Of a DNA stretch of 6,013 bases, positions 1 through 5,391 are shown piece by piece (the stretch's first letter is position 1; each line of letters opens with the position of its first letter). The notes under the pieces were generated by a model. It was given only the letters and a program-made list of their open reading frames with translations. It was not told the origin of the DNA and searched no databases. Origin of the DNA: an uncultured Enterocloster sp. (lineage in GTDB: Bacteria > Bacillota > Clostridia > Lachnospirales > Lachnospiraceae); assembly GCA_944382045.1 (NCBI GenBank), contig CALWMT010000171.1:1-6013 (forward strand), read 5' to 3'. The position numbers and the translations under genes were made by a program.

Positions 1-519
1 GGAGTGGACGCGGTGCTTCTCCGAGTTGGGGTTGATGCCCTTGTTGTTTTTTAAGGCGCAGGTGATGACGGTCTGGCAGTGGCCCTTGAGCACCGGCATA
101 TTGATCATATAGTCCACAGCCATGGCCTGGTCGCAGATTTTGATTTTCATGCCCTTCGCGTCGTACTCCTTCCAGGAGTCCTGCTGCAGGTCAATGAAGG
201 GGACCTGATACCTGCGGCACACCTTGTCGTAGCCTGCGGCCCGGAAGGCGTCCCCAGTGCGGTCGCCCACCCAGGAGCCCTCCATGATGGAGAGGTTCTC
301 AAAGCCATTCTCCTGGAGGTATTCGATGGTTCCCGCCAGAAGCTCCGCGTGGGTGGTGGCCCCGGTGGAGGGCGCGTGGGCGGTGACCAGGTTGGGCTTT
401 AAGGCCACGGACTTTTTGCGGTTCCCGATATCGGCGGCCAGGTCTGCGGCGGCGAGGAGCTTCTTTGTCATGGCTTTGTAGTCGGTTCCGTGGATGATGA
501 GGATGTCGGTTTTGTTCAT
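1..519 (-). CDS. DUF362-family protein, N-terminal part (cut by window edge)
   Basis: Reading leftwards from the ATG at 519-517, the frame stays open for 173 codons to the window edge, so the C-terminus is missing. An AAAGGA-type ribosome binding site lies just upstream. The product resembles the DUF362 family: a KPNLV motif at residues 41-45, a GATTHAE segment at about 53-59 before a helix, a GSW turn near 81-83, and the conserved stretch NMPVLKGH...LKNNKG at about 140-161. These proteins have no firmly established reaction; some members carry ferredoxin-like iron-sulfur domains toward the C-terminus, which could not be seen here. No signal peptide or membrane segment is visible, so a cytoplasmic location is inferred. 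It is transcribed divergently from the nucleoside-salvage operon and has its own promoter at 598-626. The family call is fairly sure; the function is unknown. Confidence 0.85.
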   Translation of the reverse strand, partial: MNKTDILIIHGTDYKAMTKKLLAAADLAADIGNRKKSVALKPNLVTAHAPSTGATTHAELLAGTIEYLQENGFENLSIMEGSWVGDRTGDAFRAAGYDKVCRRYQVPFIDLQQDSWKEYDAKGMKIKICDQAMAVDYMINMPVLKGHCQTVITCALKNNKGINPNSEKHRVHS

Positions 520-597
520 AAGTATGTCCTTTCTGCGCCTGAGGCGCGGCGGTCTGCAGGGACGGCAGGCTGCCCCGCGTATATGCTTTTTCTGTTT

Positions 598-626
598 ATT
601 ATACGGGTTTTCGCGGAGAATAGCAA
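598..626 (-). promoter_or_regulatory. Sigma-A-type promoter of the DUF362 gene
   Basis: On the minus strand a TTGCTA box (626-621) is followed by exactly 17 bases and a perfect TATAAT box (603-598). This fits the housekeeping sigma-factor consensus, with four of six -35 bases and all -10 bases matching. Transcription would start near 591 and leave a leader of about 70 nt before the ATG at 519. Confidence 0.8.
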
Positions 627-638
627 ATTTAAAATTTG
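624..638. repeat. AT-rich inverted repeat between divergent promoters (possible operator)
   Basis: CAAATTT (624-630), one A, then AAATTTG (632-638) form a perfect 7+1+7 inverted repeat. It overlaps the -35 box of the minus-strand promoter and touches the -35 area of the proposed plus-strand promoter. The location suits a binding site of a dimeric regulator. AT-rich inverted repeats also arise by chance, so the role is only inferred. Confidence 0.35.
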
Positions 639-667
639 TGTAAAAAATGTGCCAAATATGATAGAAT
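636..667 (+). promoter_or_regulatory. Probable promoter of the ybaK-deoB-cdd-pdp operon
   Basis: An extended -10 element, TGATAGAAT (659-667, TG-n-TAGAAT), lies in an AT-rich stretch; an overlapping TATGAT sits at 657-662. The -35 region is weak: TTGTGT at 636-641 has poor spacing (15 or 20), and TGTAAA at 639-644 has 17-bp spacing to TAGAAT. It is the only convincing plus-strand promoter-like sequence ahead of the operon. It would give a leader of about 190 nt. Confidence 0.5.
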
Positions 668-864
668 AGAGATAAATGCTTGGGACTGCTTCAAAGCTAT
701 GGCAGGAGCAGCCAGTGCAGCAGGATTGTATTTGAGCATTCCGGCCACAGGCCGCAGGTGACAGCTGGGGTTCTTCGGGAGGAGAGCCTGTCGGTTCTGG
801 ACGGCAAAAATTGACAGGGAGGAAGGCAGTCTGCCGGATTAAGGGGCAGGCTGCGGATACGAGA
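668..864 (+). other. Long leader of the nucleoside operon, function unknown
   Basis: This stretch has no recognised gene. It can form a GGCC-ACA-GGCC hairpin at 743-753 and a second hairpin at about 760-792 (GACA with TGTC enclosing GGTTCT with AGAGCC). A Shine-Dalgarno-like purine run at 816-825 has no ATG or GTG at a suitable distance. No T-box or known riboswitch consensus was recognised, and there is no U-run that would make either hairpin an attenuator. A 20-codon ORF at 699-761 lacks a ribosome binding site. Confidence 0.4.
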
Positions 865-1338
865 ATGGTTAAGACAAATGTGATGCGTCTTCTGGACGCG
901 GCGGGGATTCCCTACGAGACGGGGACCTACGAGGTGGATGAGAATGACCTGTCCGGCAGCCACGCGGCGGACCTGATGGGCGTGGACCACGACAGCATGT
1001 ATAAGACCCTGGTGCTTAAGGGGGAGAAGAAGGGCTATCTGGTGTGCTGCATCCCGGTGGACGAGGAGGTGGATCTGAAGCTGGCGGCCAGGGCGGCGGG
1101 AGAGAAGAAGGTGGAGATGATCCACGTGAAGGACATGCTGGCGGTGACCGGCTACATACGGGGCGGCTGTTCGCCCATCGGTATGAAAAAACGCTACCCC
1201 ACCTACATCGAGGAGACAGCCCAGCTCTACGACGCCATCACGGTGAGCGCGGGTCAGCGGGGCGTGCAGATCACCCTGTCGCCGGAGGCGCTGCGGGAGT
1301 ATGTGGGCGGGCAGTTTGTGCCGTTAATCGGGCTGTAG
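865..1338 (+). CDS. ybaK: YbaK/EbsC-type aminoacyl-tRNA deacylase (Cys-tRNA(Pro) deacylase-like)
   Basis: The 157-residue product covers the whole YbaK domain at the family's usual length. Family members hydrolyse mischarged aminoacyl-tRNA, classically Cys-tRNA(Pro) made by prolyl-tRNA synthetase, and act as free-standing editing enzymes in the cytoplasm. Visible signatures are the start MVKTNVMRLLDAAGI, the conserved lysine in MYKTLV (K47), the GYIRGGCSPIGMKK loop (96-109) and VSAGQRGVQITL (127-138). The frame can be extended to a TTG at 811, but homologues begin at the KTN..R.LD motif, so the ATG at 865 is preferred. Its ribosome binding site is weak (AAGGGG at 841-846 is far; only GGAT is close), so the start is less certain than the gene. 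The next gene, deoB, starts 32 bases downstream and is probably co-transcribed. The exact tRNA specificity cannot be read from the sequence. Confidence 0.9.
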   Translation: MVKTNVMRLLDAAGIPYETGTYEVDENDLSGSHAADLMGVDHDSMYKTLVLKGEKKGYLVCCIPVDEEVDLKLAARAAGEKKVEMIHVKDMLAVTGYIRGGCSPIGMKKRYPTYIEETAQLYDAITVSAGQRGVQITLSPEALREYVGGQFVPLIGL

Positions 1339-1370
1339 GAGCCATAATTATTTAGGAAGGAGAAATTTTA

Positions 1371-2537
1371 ATGAGACGTGTATTTTTGATTGTGCTTGAC
1401 AGTGTGGGCTGCGGGGAAATGCCGGATGCGGCGGATTTCGGGGACGCGGGGAGCAATACCCTGGCGGCCGCGGCGAAGAGCCCCTATTTTCATATGCCGA
1501 ATATGGGAAAGCTGGGCTTATTTAATATAGAAGGCGTAGACTGCGCGCCCAGGGAGGCTGCGCCCGCAGGGGCGGTGGCCCGGATGAAGGAGGCCTCCAT
1601 GGGGAAGGACACTACCACGGGACACTGGGAGATCGCGGGAGTCAGCTCACCAAAGCCCATGCCTTTGTTCCATGAGGGCTTTCCGGAGGAGCTGCTGGAC
1701 GCGCTGACTCGGGAGACTGGCAGAGGAATTCTGTGCAACAAGCCATACTCCGGCACAGATGTGATACGGGATTATGGGGAGGAGCACATAAGGACTGGCA
1801 AATTGATCGTCTATACCTCAGCGGACAGCGTGCTTCAGATTGCGGCTCATGAGGCAGTGATTCCCATTGAGGAGCAGTACCGCATCTGCGAGGCGGCCCG
1901 CCGCATCTGCACGGGGCCCTGGGCTGTGGGCCGCGTTATCGCCAGGCCCTTTGAGGGGGAATACCCCTTTAAGCGGACCTCCCGCCGTCACGACTTCTCC
2001 TTAGAGCCCCCCAGGGACACCATGCTGGATGTCCTCAAAAGGGAGGGGAAGGAGGTTCTGGCTGTGGGCAAAATCAATGATATTTTCGCGGGCTGCGGCG
2101 TCACAGACTTTGTGCGCACCGCCTCCAACGCGGAGGGTGTTGACCGGACACTGGAGTATATGAAGCGGGATTTTGAAGGCCTGTGCTTCACCAATCTGGT
2201 GGATTACGATATGCTCTACGGACACCGCAATGATGTGGACGGCTATGCAAAGGCCCTGACGTATTTTGACGAGCGCCTTCCGGAGCTTCTTGCCGCCATG
2301 AGGGATGAGGATATGCTGCTTATCACGGCAGACCACGGCTGTGACCCGGCCACCCCCTCTACGGATCATTCCCGGGAGTATGTGCCCCTGGTGATGGCCG
2401 GCAAGCCCATAAGGGCCGGGGTGAACCTGGGGACCCGCTCCACCTTCGCTGACACGGCGGCCTCCATCCTGGAGTATCTGGGAGCCCAGGGGAAGGTTGA
2501 GGGAACCAGCTTTTTAAAGGAGATTTTAAACGCGTAA
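1371..2537 (+). CDS. deoB: Phosphopentomutase
   Basis: This 388-residue protein is a full-length member of the phosphopentomutase family (about 390 residues) in the alkaline-phosphatase superfamily. It interconverts (deoxy)ribose-1-phosphate and (deoxy)ribose-5-phosphate in the cytoplasm with two Mn2+ ions. Seen in the sequence: LDSVGCGEMPDA near the N-terminus with metal ligand D10; GKDTTTGHWE with the phospho-accepting threonine T81; NLVDYDMLYGHRND with D280 and H285; and ITADHGCD...TDHSRE with D321, H322 and H333. These follow the Bacillus cereus enzyme (D13, T85, D286, H291, D327, H328, H339) with near-constant offset, so the active site looks intact. An AGGAAGGAGA ribosome binding site at 1354-1363 fixes the ATG. 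It lies between ybaK and cdd and takes the sugar phosphate released by Pdp downstream. Confidence 0.97.
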   Translation: MRRVFLIVLDSVGCGEMPDAADFGDAGSNTLAAAAKSPYFHMPNMGKLGLFNIEGVDCAPREAAPAGAVARMKEASMGKDTTTGHWEIAGVSSPKPMPLFHEGFPEELLDALTRETGRGILCNKPYSGTDVIRDYGEEHIRTGKLIVYTSADSVLQIAAHEAVIPIEEQYRICEAARRICTGPWAVGRVIARPFEGEYPFKRTSRRHDFSLEPPRDTMLDVLKREGKEVLAVGKINDIFAGCGVTDFVRTASNAEGVDRTLEYMKRDFEGLCFTNLVDYDMLYGHRNDVDGYAKALTYFDERLPELLAAMRDEDMLLITADHGCDPATPSTDHSREYVPLVMAGKPIRAGVNLGTRSTFADTAASILEYLGAQGKVEGTSFLKEILNA

Positions 2538-2564
2538 GCCAGCGGATGGGAAAGGAGAGAGAGG

Positions 2565-2993
2565 ATGTCGCATCAAATCACACAGGATCAGGAGGAGCGC
2601 CTTGTGCAGGCGGCCCTGGCGGGCCTTTCCCGCTCCTACGCGCCCTACTCCCATTTTCATGTGTCCGCCGCCCTGCTCTGCGGGGACGGGACCATTTACA
2701 CGGGAAATAATATTGAAAATGCCGCCTACTCCGCCACGGTCTGCGCGGAGCGCTGTGCCTTTTTTCAGGCGGTGGGCGCGGGAAAGCGGGATTTTGCGGC
2801 TATCGCTGTCTGCGGCGGGAGGGATGGCGCGGCGGAGGATTTCTGCCCGCCCTGCGGGGTCTGCCGCCAGGTGATGCGGGAGTTCTGCGGCCCGGATTTC
2901 CGGATCCTTCTGGCGAAGGAAAATGGGGAGCAAAGGTCGTACACACTGGCGGAGCTGTTGCCGGAGAGCTTTGGGCCGGATAATCTGGGGTGA
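2565..2993 (+). CDS. cdd: Cytidine deaminase
   Basis: The 142-residue product is a small, tetrameric-type cytidine deaminase that converts cytidine and deoxycytidine to uridine and deoxyuridine. The zinc site is complete: C60 and catalytic E62 in CAERCAF, and C97 and C100 in PPCGVCRQV. Substrate-binding features typical of the family are present, such as YAPYSHFHV near residues 25-33 and GNNIENAAY at 47-55. Length fits the Bacillus-type enzyme (about 136 residues) with a slightly longer C-terminal tail. AAGGAG at 2552-2557 lies 7 bases before the ATG. The gene starts 27 bases after deoB and is followed 42 bases later by pdp, so translation within one transcript is likely. Its product feeds Pdp with uridine and deoxyuridine. 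Confidence 0.97.
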   Translation: MSHQITQDQEERLVQAALAGLSRSYAPYSHFHVSAALLCGDGTIYTGNNIENAAYSATVCAERCAFFQAVGAGKRDFAAIAVCGGRDGAAEDFCPPCGVCRQVMREFCGPDFRILLAKENGEQRSYTLAELLPESFGPDNLG

Positions 2994-3035
2994 TGGAGGA
3001 CTTGGCCCATGGCCCCATGAGAGGAGGTTACGCGC

Positions 3036-4373
3036 ATGCGCATGTATGATATCATCGAGAAAAAGAAGCGGGGCGGCGTTTTAAGCCGGGAGGAGATTGC
3101 CTGGATGATCCAGGGCTTTGTCCGGGGGGAGATTCCGGACTACCAGATGTCCGCCATGCTCATGGCCATCTATTTTCAGGGAATGGAGGATGGGGAGATC
3201 ACGGATCTGACTCTGGAAATGGCCCATTCCGGGGACATGGTGGACCTCTCCACCATAAAGGGCGTGAAGGTGGACAAGCACAGCACGGGCGGCGTGGGGG
3301 ATAAGACGACTCTCATCGCCGGACCTCTGGCGGCGGCCTGCGGGGTGAAGGTGGCGAAGATGAGCGGCCGGGGCCTGGGCCACACGGGCGGCACTGTGGA
3401 TAAGCTGGAGAGCATTCCGGGATTTCGGACGGAGATCGGGCGGGAGGAATTTTTCCAGATCGTGGAGGATCACGGCATTGCGGTCATCGGCCAGTCCGGG
3501 AATCTAGTTCCGGCGGACAAAAAGCTCTACGCCCTCCGGGACGTGACGGCCACGGTGGACAGCATTCCCCTCATTGCCTCCTCCATTATGAGCAAGAAGC
3601 TGGCTGCGGGGAGCGACGGCATTGTGCTGGACGTGAAGACGGGCAGCGGGGCATTTATGAAGGATCCGGCTTCCTCGCGGGCGCTGGCGGAGAAAATGGT
3701 GGCCATCGGCCGTCAGGCGGGAAAGCGCTGCTGCGCCCTGATCACCAATATGGACGTGCCCCTGGGCCATGCCGTGGGAAATGCCCTGGAGATGCGGGAG
3801 GCCATCGAAACCTTGATGGGCCGGGGGCCCGCTGACCTGGTGCGGGTGAGCACGGAGCTGGCGGCCCTTATGGTGTGGCTGGGAGACATCGATGGCCGGA
3901 GTGAAGGGAACGCCGGGCAGCGGGACGCTGGGCTTGACCGAGCCAGAGAGCAGGTCATGGAGGCCCTCTCAACTGGCGCTGGCCTAAAGGTGCTGGCGGA
4001 TATGGTAAAGGCCCAGGGCGGGGATCCCCAGTGCGTGCGGGAGCCGGACCGCCTGGCGATTGGGCAGGAGCGCCTGGAGGTAAAAGCGCCCTCGGACGGC
4101 TTCATGGGCCATATGGACACTGAGGCCGTGGGCATCGCCTCCGTCCTTTTGGGGGCGGGAAGAAACTGCAAGGAGGATGCGCTGGACTACGGAGCCGGGA
4201 TTGTACTCAAGAAGAAGTATGGGGAAGCGGTTCGGGCAGGAGAGACGATTGCGGTGCTTTATGCCTCTGAGAAGGAACGCTTGGCTCCGGCAGCGGAGAA
4301 ATTTCTCTCTGCCTGCACGGTGCAGAGGGAGAGGCCGAATGAGGAGCCGCTGATCTATGAGCTGGTGCGGTGA
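3036..4373 (+). CDS. pdp: Pyrimidine-nucleoside phosphorylase
   Basis: This 445-residue enzyme phosphorolyses uridine, deoxyuridine and thymidine to the base and (deoxy)ribose-1-phosphate. The N-terminal helical domain begins MRMYDII, as in Bacillus Pdp. The phosphate-binding KHSTGGVGD loop is at 81-89 and the family signature SGRGLGHTGGTVDKLE at 110-125. The pyrimidine-binding residues R168, S183 and K187 stand at the same numbers as in the Geobacillus stearothermophilus enzyme. The C-terminal domain with LLGAGR and GIVLKKKYGE is complete. Length exceeds the Bacillus enzyme (about 433) mainly through an extra hydrophilic segment near 286-299. GAGGAGG at 3021-3027, 8 bases before the first ATG, supports that start over the ATG at 3042. 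Thymidine phosphorylase (deoA) is the closest alternative name, but overall similarity is to the broad-specificity Pdp. It is the last gene of the operon. Confidence 0.95.
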   Translation: MRMYDIIEKKKRGGVLSREEIAWMIQGFVRGEIPDYQMSAMLMAIYFQGMEDGEITDLTLEMAHSGDMVDLSTIKGVKVDKHSTGGVGDKTTLIAGPLAAACGVKVAKMSGRGLGHTGGTVDKLESIPGFRTEIGREEFFQIVEDHGIAVIGQSGNLVPADKKLYALRDVTATVDSIPLIASSIMSKKLAAGSDGIVLDVKTGSGAFMKDPASSRALAEKMVAIGRQAGKRCCALITNMDVPLGHAVGNALEMREAIETLMGRGPADLVRVSTELAALMVWLGDIDGRSEGNAGQRDAGLDRAREQVMEALSTGAGLKVLADMVKAQGGDPQCVREPDRLAIGQERLEVKAPSDGFMGHMDTEAVGIASVLLGAGRNCKEDALDYGAGIVLKKKYGEAVRAGETIAVLYASEKERLAPAAEKFLSACTVQRERPNEEPLIYELVR

Positions 4374-4393
4374 GACGCCGGCGGATAGATGGA

Positions 4394-4424
4394 CGCGGGC
4401 CCGCCGGGGATAGGCGGGCCTGCG
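4394..4424 (+). terminator. Strong GC hairpin after pdp (possible operon terminator)
   Basis: A 12-bp stem (4394-4405 with 4413-4424, one G-U pair) encloses the 7-base loop GGGGATA, 20 bases after the pdp stop codon. No U-run follows, so it is not a classic intrinsic terminator. It may serve as an RNA 3'-end stabiliser or a Rho-assisted stop. Confidence 0.5.
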
Positions 4425-4561
4425 GGGGCTGAGGCTGAGGAGGCCGGCCTGGAAGAATGACGGAAAATGTGAAATTACTGGGGGAATGAATTTTTAAACA
4501 CACTCTAGGGCGCTTTTGCAATGCGTAAGCGGCAGGATGCGGAATTTTGAAAGCAGAATAG

Positions 4562-4574
4562 GATTGACGGATGG
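4562..4574 (+). repeat. Direct repeat A, copy 1 (GATTGACGGATGG)
   Basis: The 13-mer GATTGACGGATGG occurs here and again, identically, at 4725-4737, 163 bases downstream. The second copy contains the -35 box of the CRISPR promoter. This copy has no matching -10 box at 17-bp spacing. Confidence 0.85.
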
Positions 4575-4587
4575 AGCGGAAGAATGA

Positions 4588-4600
4588 TTCGCACCAGTGG
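4588..4600 (+). repeat. Direct repeat B, copy 1 (TTCGCACCAGTGG)
   Basis: The 13-mer TTCGCACCAGTGG is repeated identically at 4666-4678, 78 bases downstream. Similarity continues for seven more bases: AAAATGC here and GAGGTGC there, differing only by A/G transitions. This suggests a true duplicated element rather than chance. Confidence 0.85.
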
Positions 4601-4665
4601 AAAATGCTTGCTTTTTTAGAGATTTGTGCTGCTGAGGCCGCAGTCGGCGGACAGAAATGGGGAGG

Positions 4666-4678
4666 TTCGCACCAGTGG
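4666..4678 (+). repeat. Direct repeat B, copy 2 (TTCGCACCAGTGG)
   Basis: This is the second identical copy of the 13-mer at 4588-4600. It lies about 60 bases upstream of the CRISPR promoter, where a leader-binding protein could act; that role is inferred only from position. Confidence 0.85.
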
Positions 4679-4724
4679 GAGGTGCAGGGAATGAGAGAAA
4701 ATACCGTAAAATTTGTTGAAAGAT

Positions 4725-4737
4725 GATTGACGGATGG
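4725..4737 (+). repeat. Direct repeat A, copy 2, overlapping the CRISPR -35 box
   Basis: Identical to 4562-4574. The TTGACG inside it (4727-4732) serves as the -35 element of the promoter below. Confidence 0.85.
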
Positions 4738-4755
4738 GAAATTTTGAAGTATAGT
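4727..4755 (+). promoter_or_regulatory. CRISPR leader promoter
   Basis: TTGACG (4727-4732), 17 bases, then TATAGT (4750-4755) match the housekeeping promoter consensus at five of six positions each. Transcription would begin near 4762, about 50 bases before the first CRISPR repeat, and run toward the array. This agrees with the array direction deduced from the repeat 3' ends. Confidence 0.8.
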
Positions 4756-4811
4756 AGGGATATGCAGAGAGATAGAAGGACTGAGAAGAATAATTTTTGT
4801 GCAGGTTTGTC
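4756..4811 (+). other. CRISPR leader segment next to the first repeat
   Basis: This AT- and purine-rich stretch lies between the promoter and the first repeat. New spacers would be added at its downstream end, since the repeats next to it are the identical ones and those farthest from it are degenerate. Confidence 0.6.
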
Positions 4812-5048
4812 CATGCACTTAGCCCGTGTGAGGGTATTGAAACGTTTTTGGGGACGTTTTATCCGCAAATTTGGCAGCCATGCACTTAGCCCGTGTGAGG
4901 GTATTGAAACCCTGGCCTGACACCCGGAAATTGTCCGCTTCATGACCATGCACTTAGCCCGTGTGAGGGTATTGAAACTCGTCATGCCTTAATCCGCATC
5001 TATCTTATCAGCTCTACATGCACTTAGCCCGTGTGAGGGCATTGAAAT
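4812..5048 (+). CRISPR. Short CRISPR array, four repeats and three spacers
   Basis: A 32-nt repeat beginning CATGCACTTAGCCCGTG and ending AGGGTATTGAAAC occurs at 4812-4843, 4879-4910, 4947-4978 and 5017-5048. The first three copies are identical. The fourth differs at repeat positions 24 (T to C) and 32 (C to T). Three of the four copies share one more C on the left, so the unit could be counted as 33 nt. Spacers are 35, 36 and 38 nt (4844-4878, 4911-4946, 4979-5016) and unrelated to one another; their targets are not recognised. The ATTGAAAC 3' end is typical of the 8-nt crRNA 5' handle in class 1 (type I and III) systems and implies transcription left to right. Each repeat can form a short GCCC/GGGT(C) stem. 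No cas gene is in the window, so the subtype is not assignable. Confidence 0.95.
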
Positions 5049-5079
5049 TAAAAAGGGGAAGAAAAGGAAGGAACATCTC

Positions 5080-5112
5080 GAAGCATTTAGCCCGCCCCGA
5101 GGGCATTACCCC
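5080..5112 (+). repeat. Degenerate terminal CRISPR repeat
   Basis: Aligned to the repeat, this copy keeps GCA, TTAGCCCG and GAGGGCATT but has CCCC in place of the central TGT(G), a one-base insertion, and a lost ATTGAAAC end (ATTACCCC). The 31-base purine-rich segment before it (5049-5079) is the last, shortened spacer. It shares C at repeat position 24 with the fourth repeat. It is probably the decayed, oldest end of the array. Confidence 0.75.
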
Positions 5113-5124
5113 GCATTCCTATTA

Positions 5125-5391
5125 TTGTTTACATTGGCGAAGCTGGGCCATAGTCTATATACCCAGATACGGGAGACTTTTCATTACCAGCGAAACCAGG
5201 CGGAAAAACCACCCCCTGCATCACAGAATACTGTCTCAGACCATAAGTCCGGCGAAATATCAGCCTGGCTTATTTTTTTGCCCGCAGGCCTGCAACGCAG
5301 GCCGGAGGATATTCTATGGCTGATTGAAATTGTTGCTGGACAAGCGGTAAAGCAGCAGCTCATGCGAGCCGCTGCGGTGATTCTGCGCTGA
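5125..5391 (+). CDS. Unrecognised small ORF, doubtful
   Basis: An 88-codon frame runs from a TTG at 5125 to TGA at 5389-5391. No ribosome binding site precedes it, and the frame is simply open upstream through the degenerate repeat. The predicted product has a proline-rich middle (EKPPPASQ) and a more protein-like second half with hydrophobic helices (ISAWLIFLPAGL, LWLIEIVAGQAVKQQL). An intrinsic terminator (5243-5279) lies inside it, which argues against an active gene. It could be a remnant of a gene fragment displaced during array formation. I recognise no family. Confidence 0.15.
   Translation: MFTLAKLGHSLYTQIRETFHYQRNQAEKPPPASQNTVSDHKSGEISAWLIFLPAGLQRRPEDILWLIEIVAGQAVKQQLMRAAAVILR
5243..5279 (+). 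terminator. Intrinsic terminator downstream of the CRISPR array
   Basis: An 11-position stem (5243-5253 with 5263-5273, one C-U mismatch and one G-U pair) closes a 9-base loop and runs directly into seven Ts (5273-5279). It points in the same direction as the array and lies about 130 bases beyond the last repeat relic, so it probably ends the pre-crRNA transcript. Confidence 0.7.
5287..5303. repeat. Perfect 7-bp hairpin
   Basis: GGCCTGC, loop AAC, GCAGGCC. There is no U-run after it and its role is unknown. A second imperfect hairpin lies at 5353-5374 (8 of 9 pairs). The 5392-5470 stretch that follows shows nothing recognisable. Confidence 0.5.

Larger units (their letters stand above)
4425..4724. 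other. Non-coding region upstream of the CRISPR promoter
   Basis: No credible gene is visible on either strand. The long minus-strand frames here have no ribosome binding site and an implausible composition. The stretch is less GC-rich than the flanking operon and carries repeated 13-bp motifs (4562-4574, 4588-4600, 4666-4678, with a partner at 4725-4737). It is probably part of an extended CRISPR leader, or a remnant of an older locus. Confidence 0.5.

Noticed and set aside
79..481. Plus-strand ORFs opposite the DUF362 gene
   Set aside because: They mirror a clearly coding minus-strand frame with conserved motifs and lack ribosome binding sites.
699..761. A 20-codon leader-peptide-like ORF in the ybaK leader
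   Set aside because: It has no ribosome binding site, no run of a regulatory amino acid, and no attenuator with a U-run after it.
811..864. TTG start at 811 for ybaK
   Set aside because: It would add 18 residues ahead of the conserved family start and has no ribosome binding site at a proper distance.
668..864. T-box or known riboswitch in the ybaK leader
   Set aside because: The conserved T-box sequence and the glycine, THF and SAM riboswitch motifs were looked for and not seen.
4207..4985. Long minus-strand ORFs (203 and 163 codons) across the CRISPR leader and array
   Set aside because: They translate CRISPR repeats into the recurring peptide FNTLTRAKCM, have no ribosome binding site, and overlap the end of pdp. 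They are by-products of repeat sequence.
4723..5323. Plus-strand ORFs running through the repeats (4723-4920 and 5018-5323)
   Set aside because: They include repeat and spacer sequence, overlap the promoter or terminator, and have no start signals.
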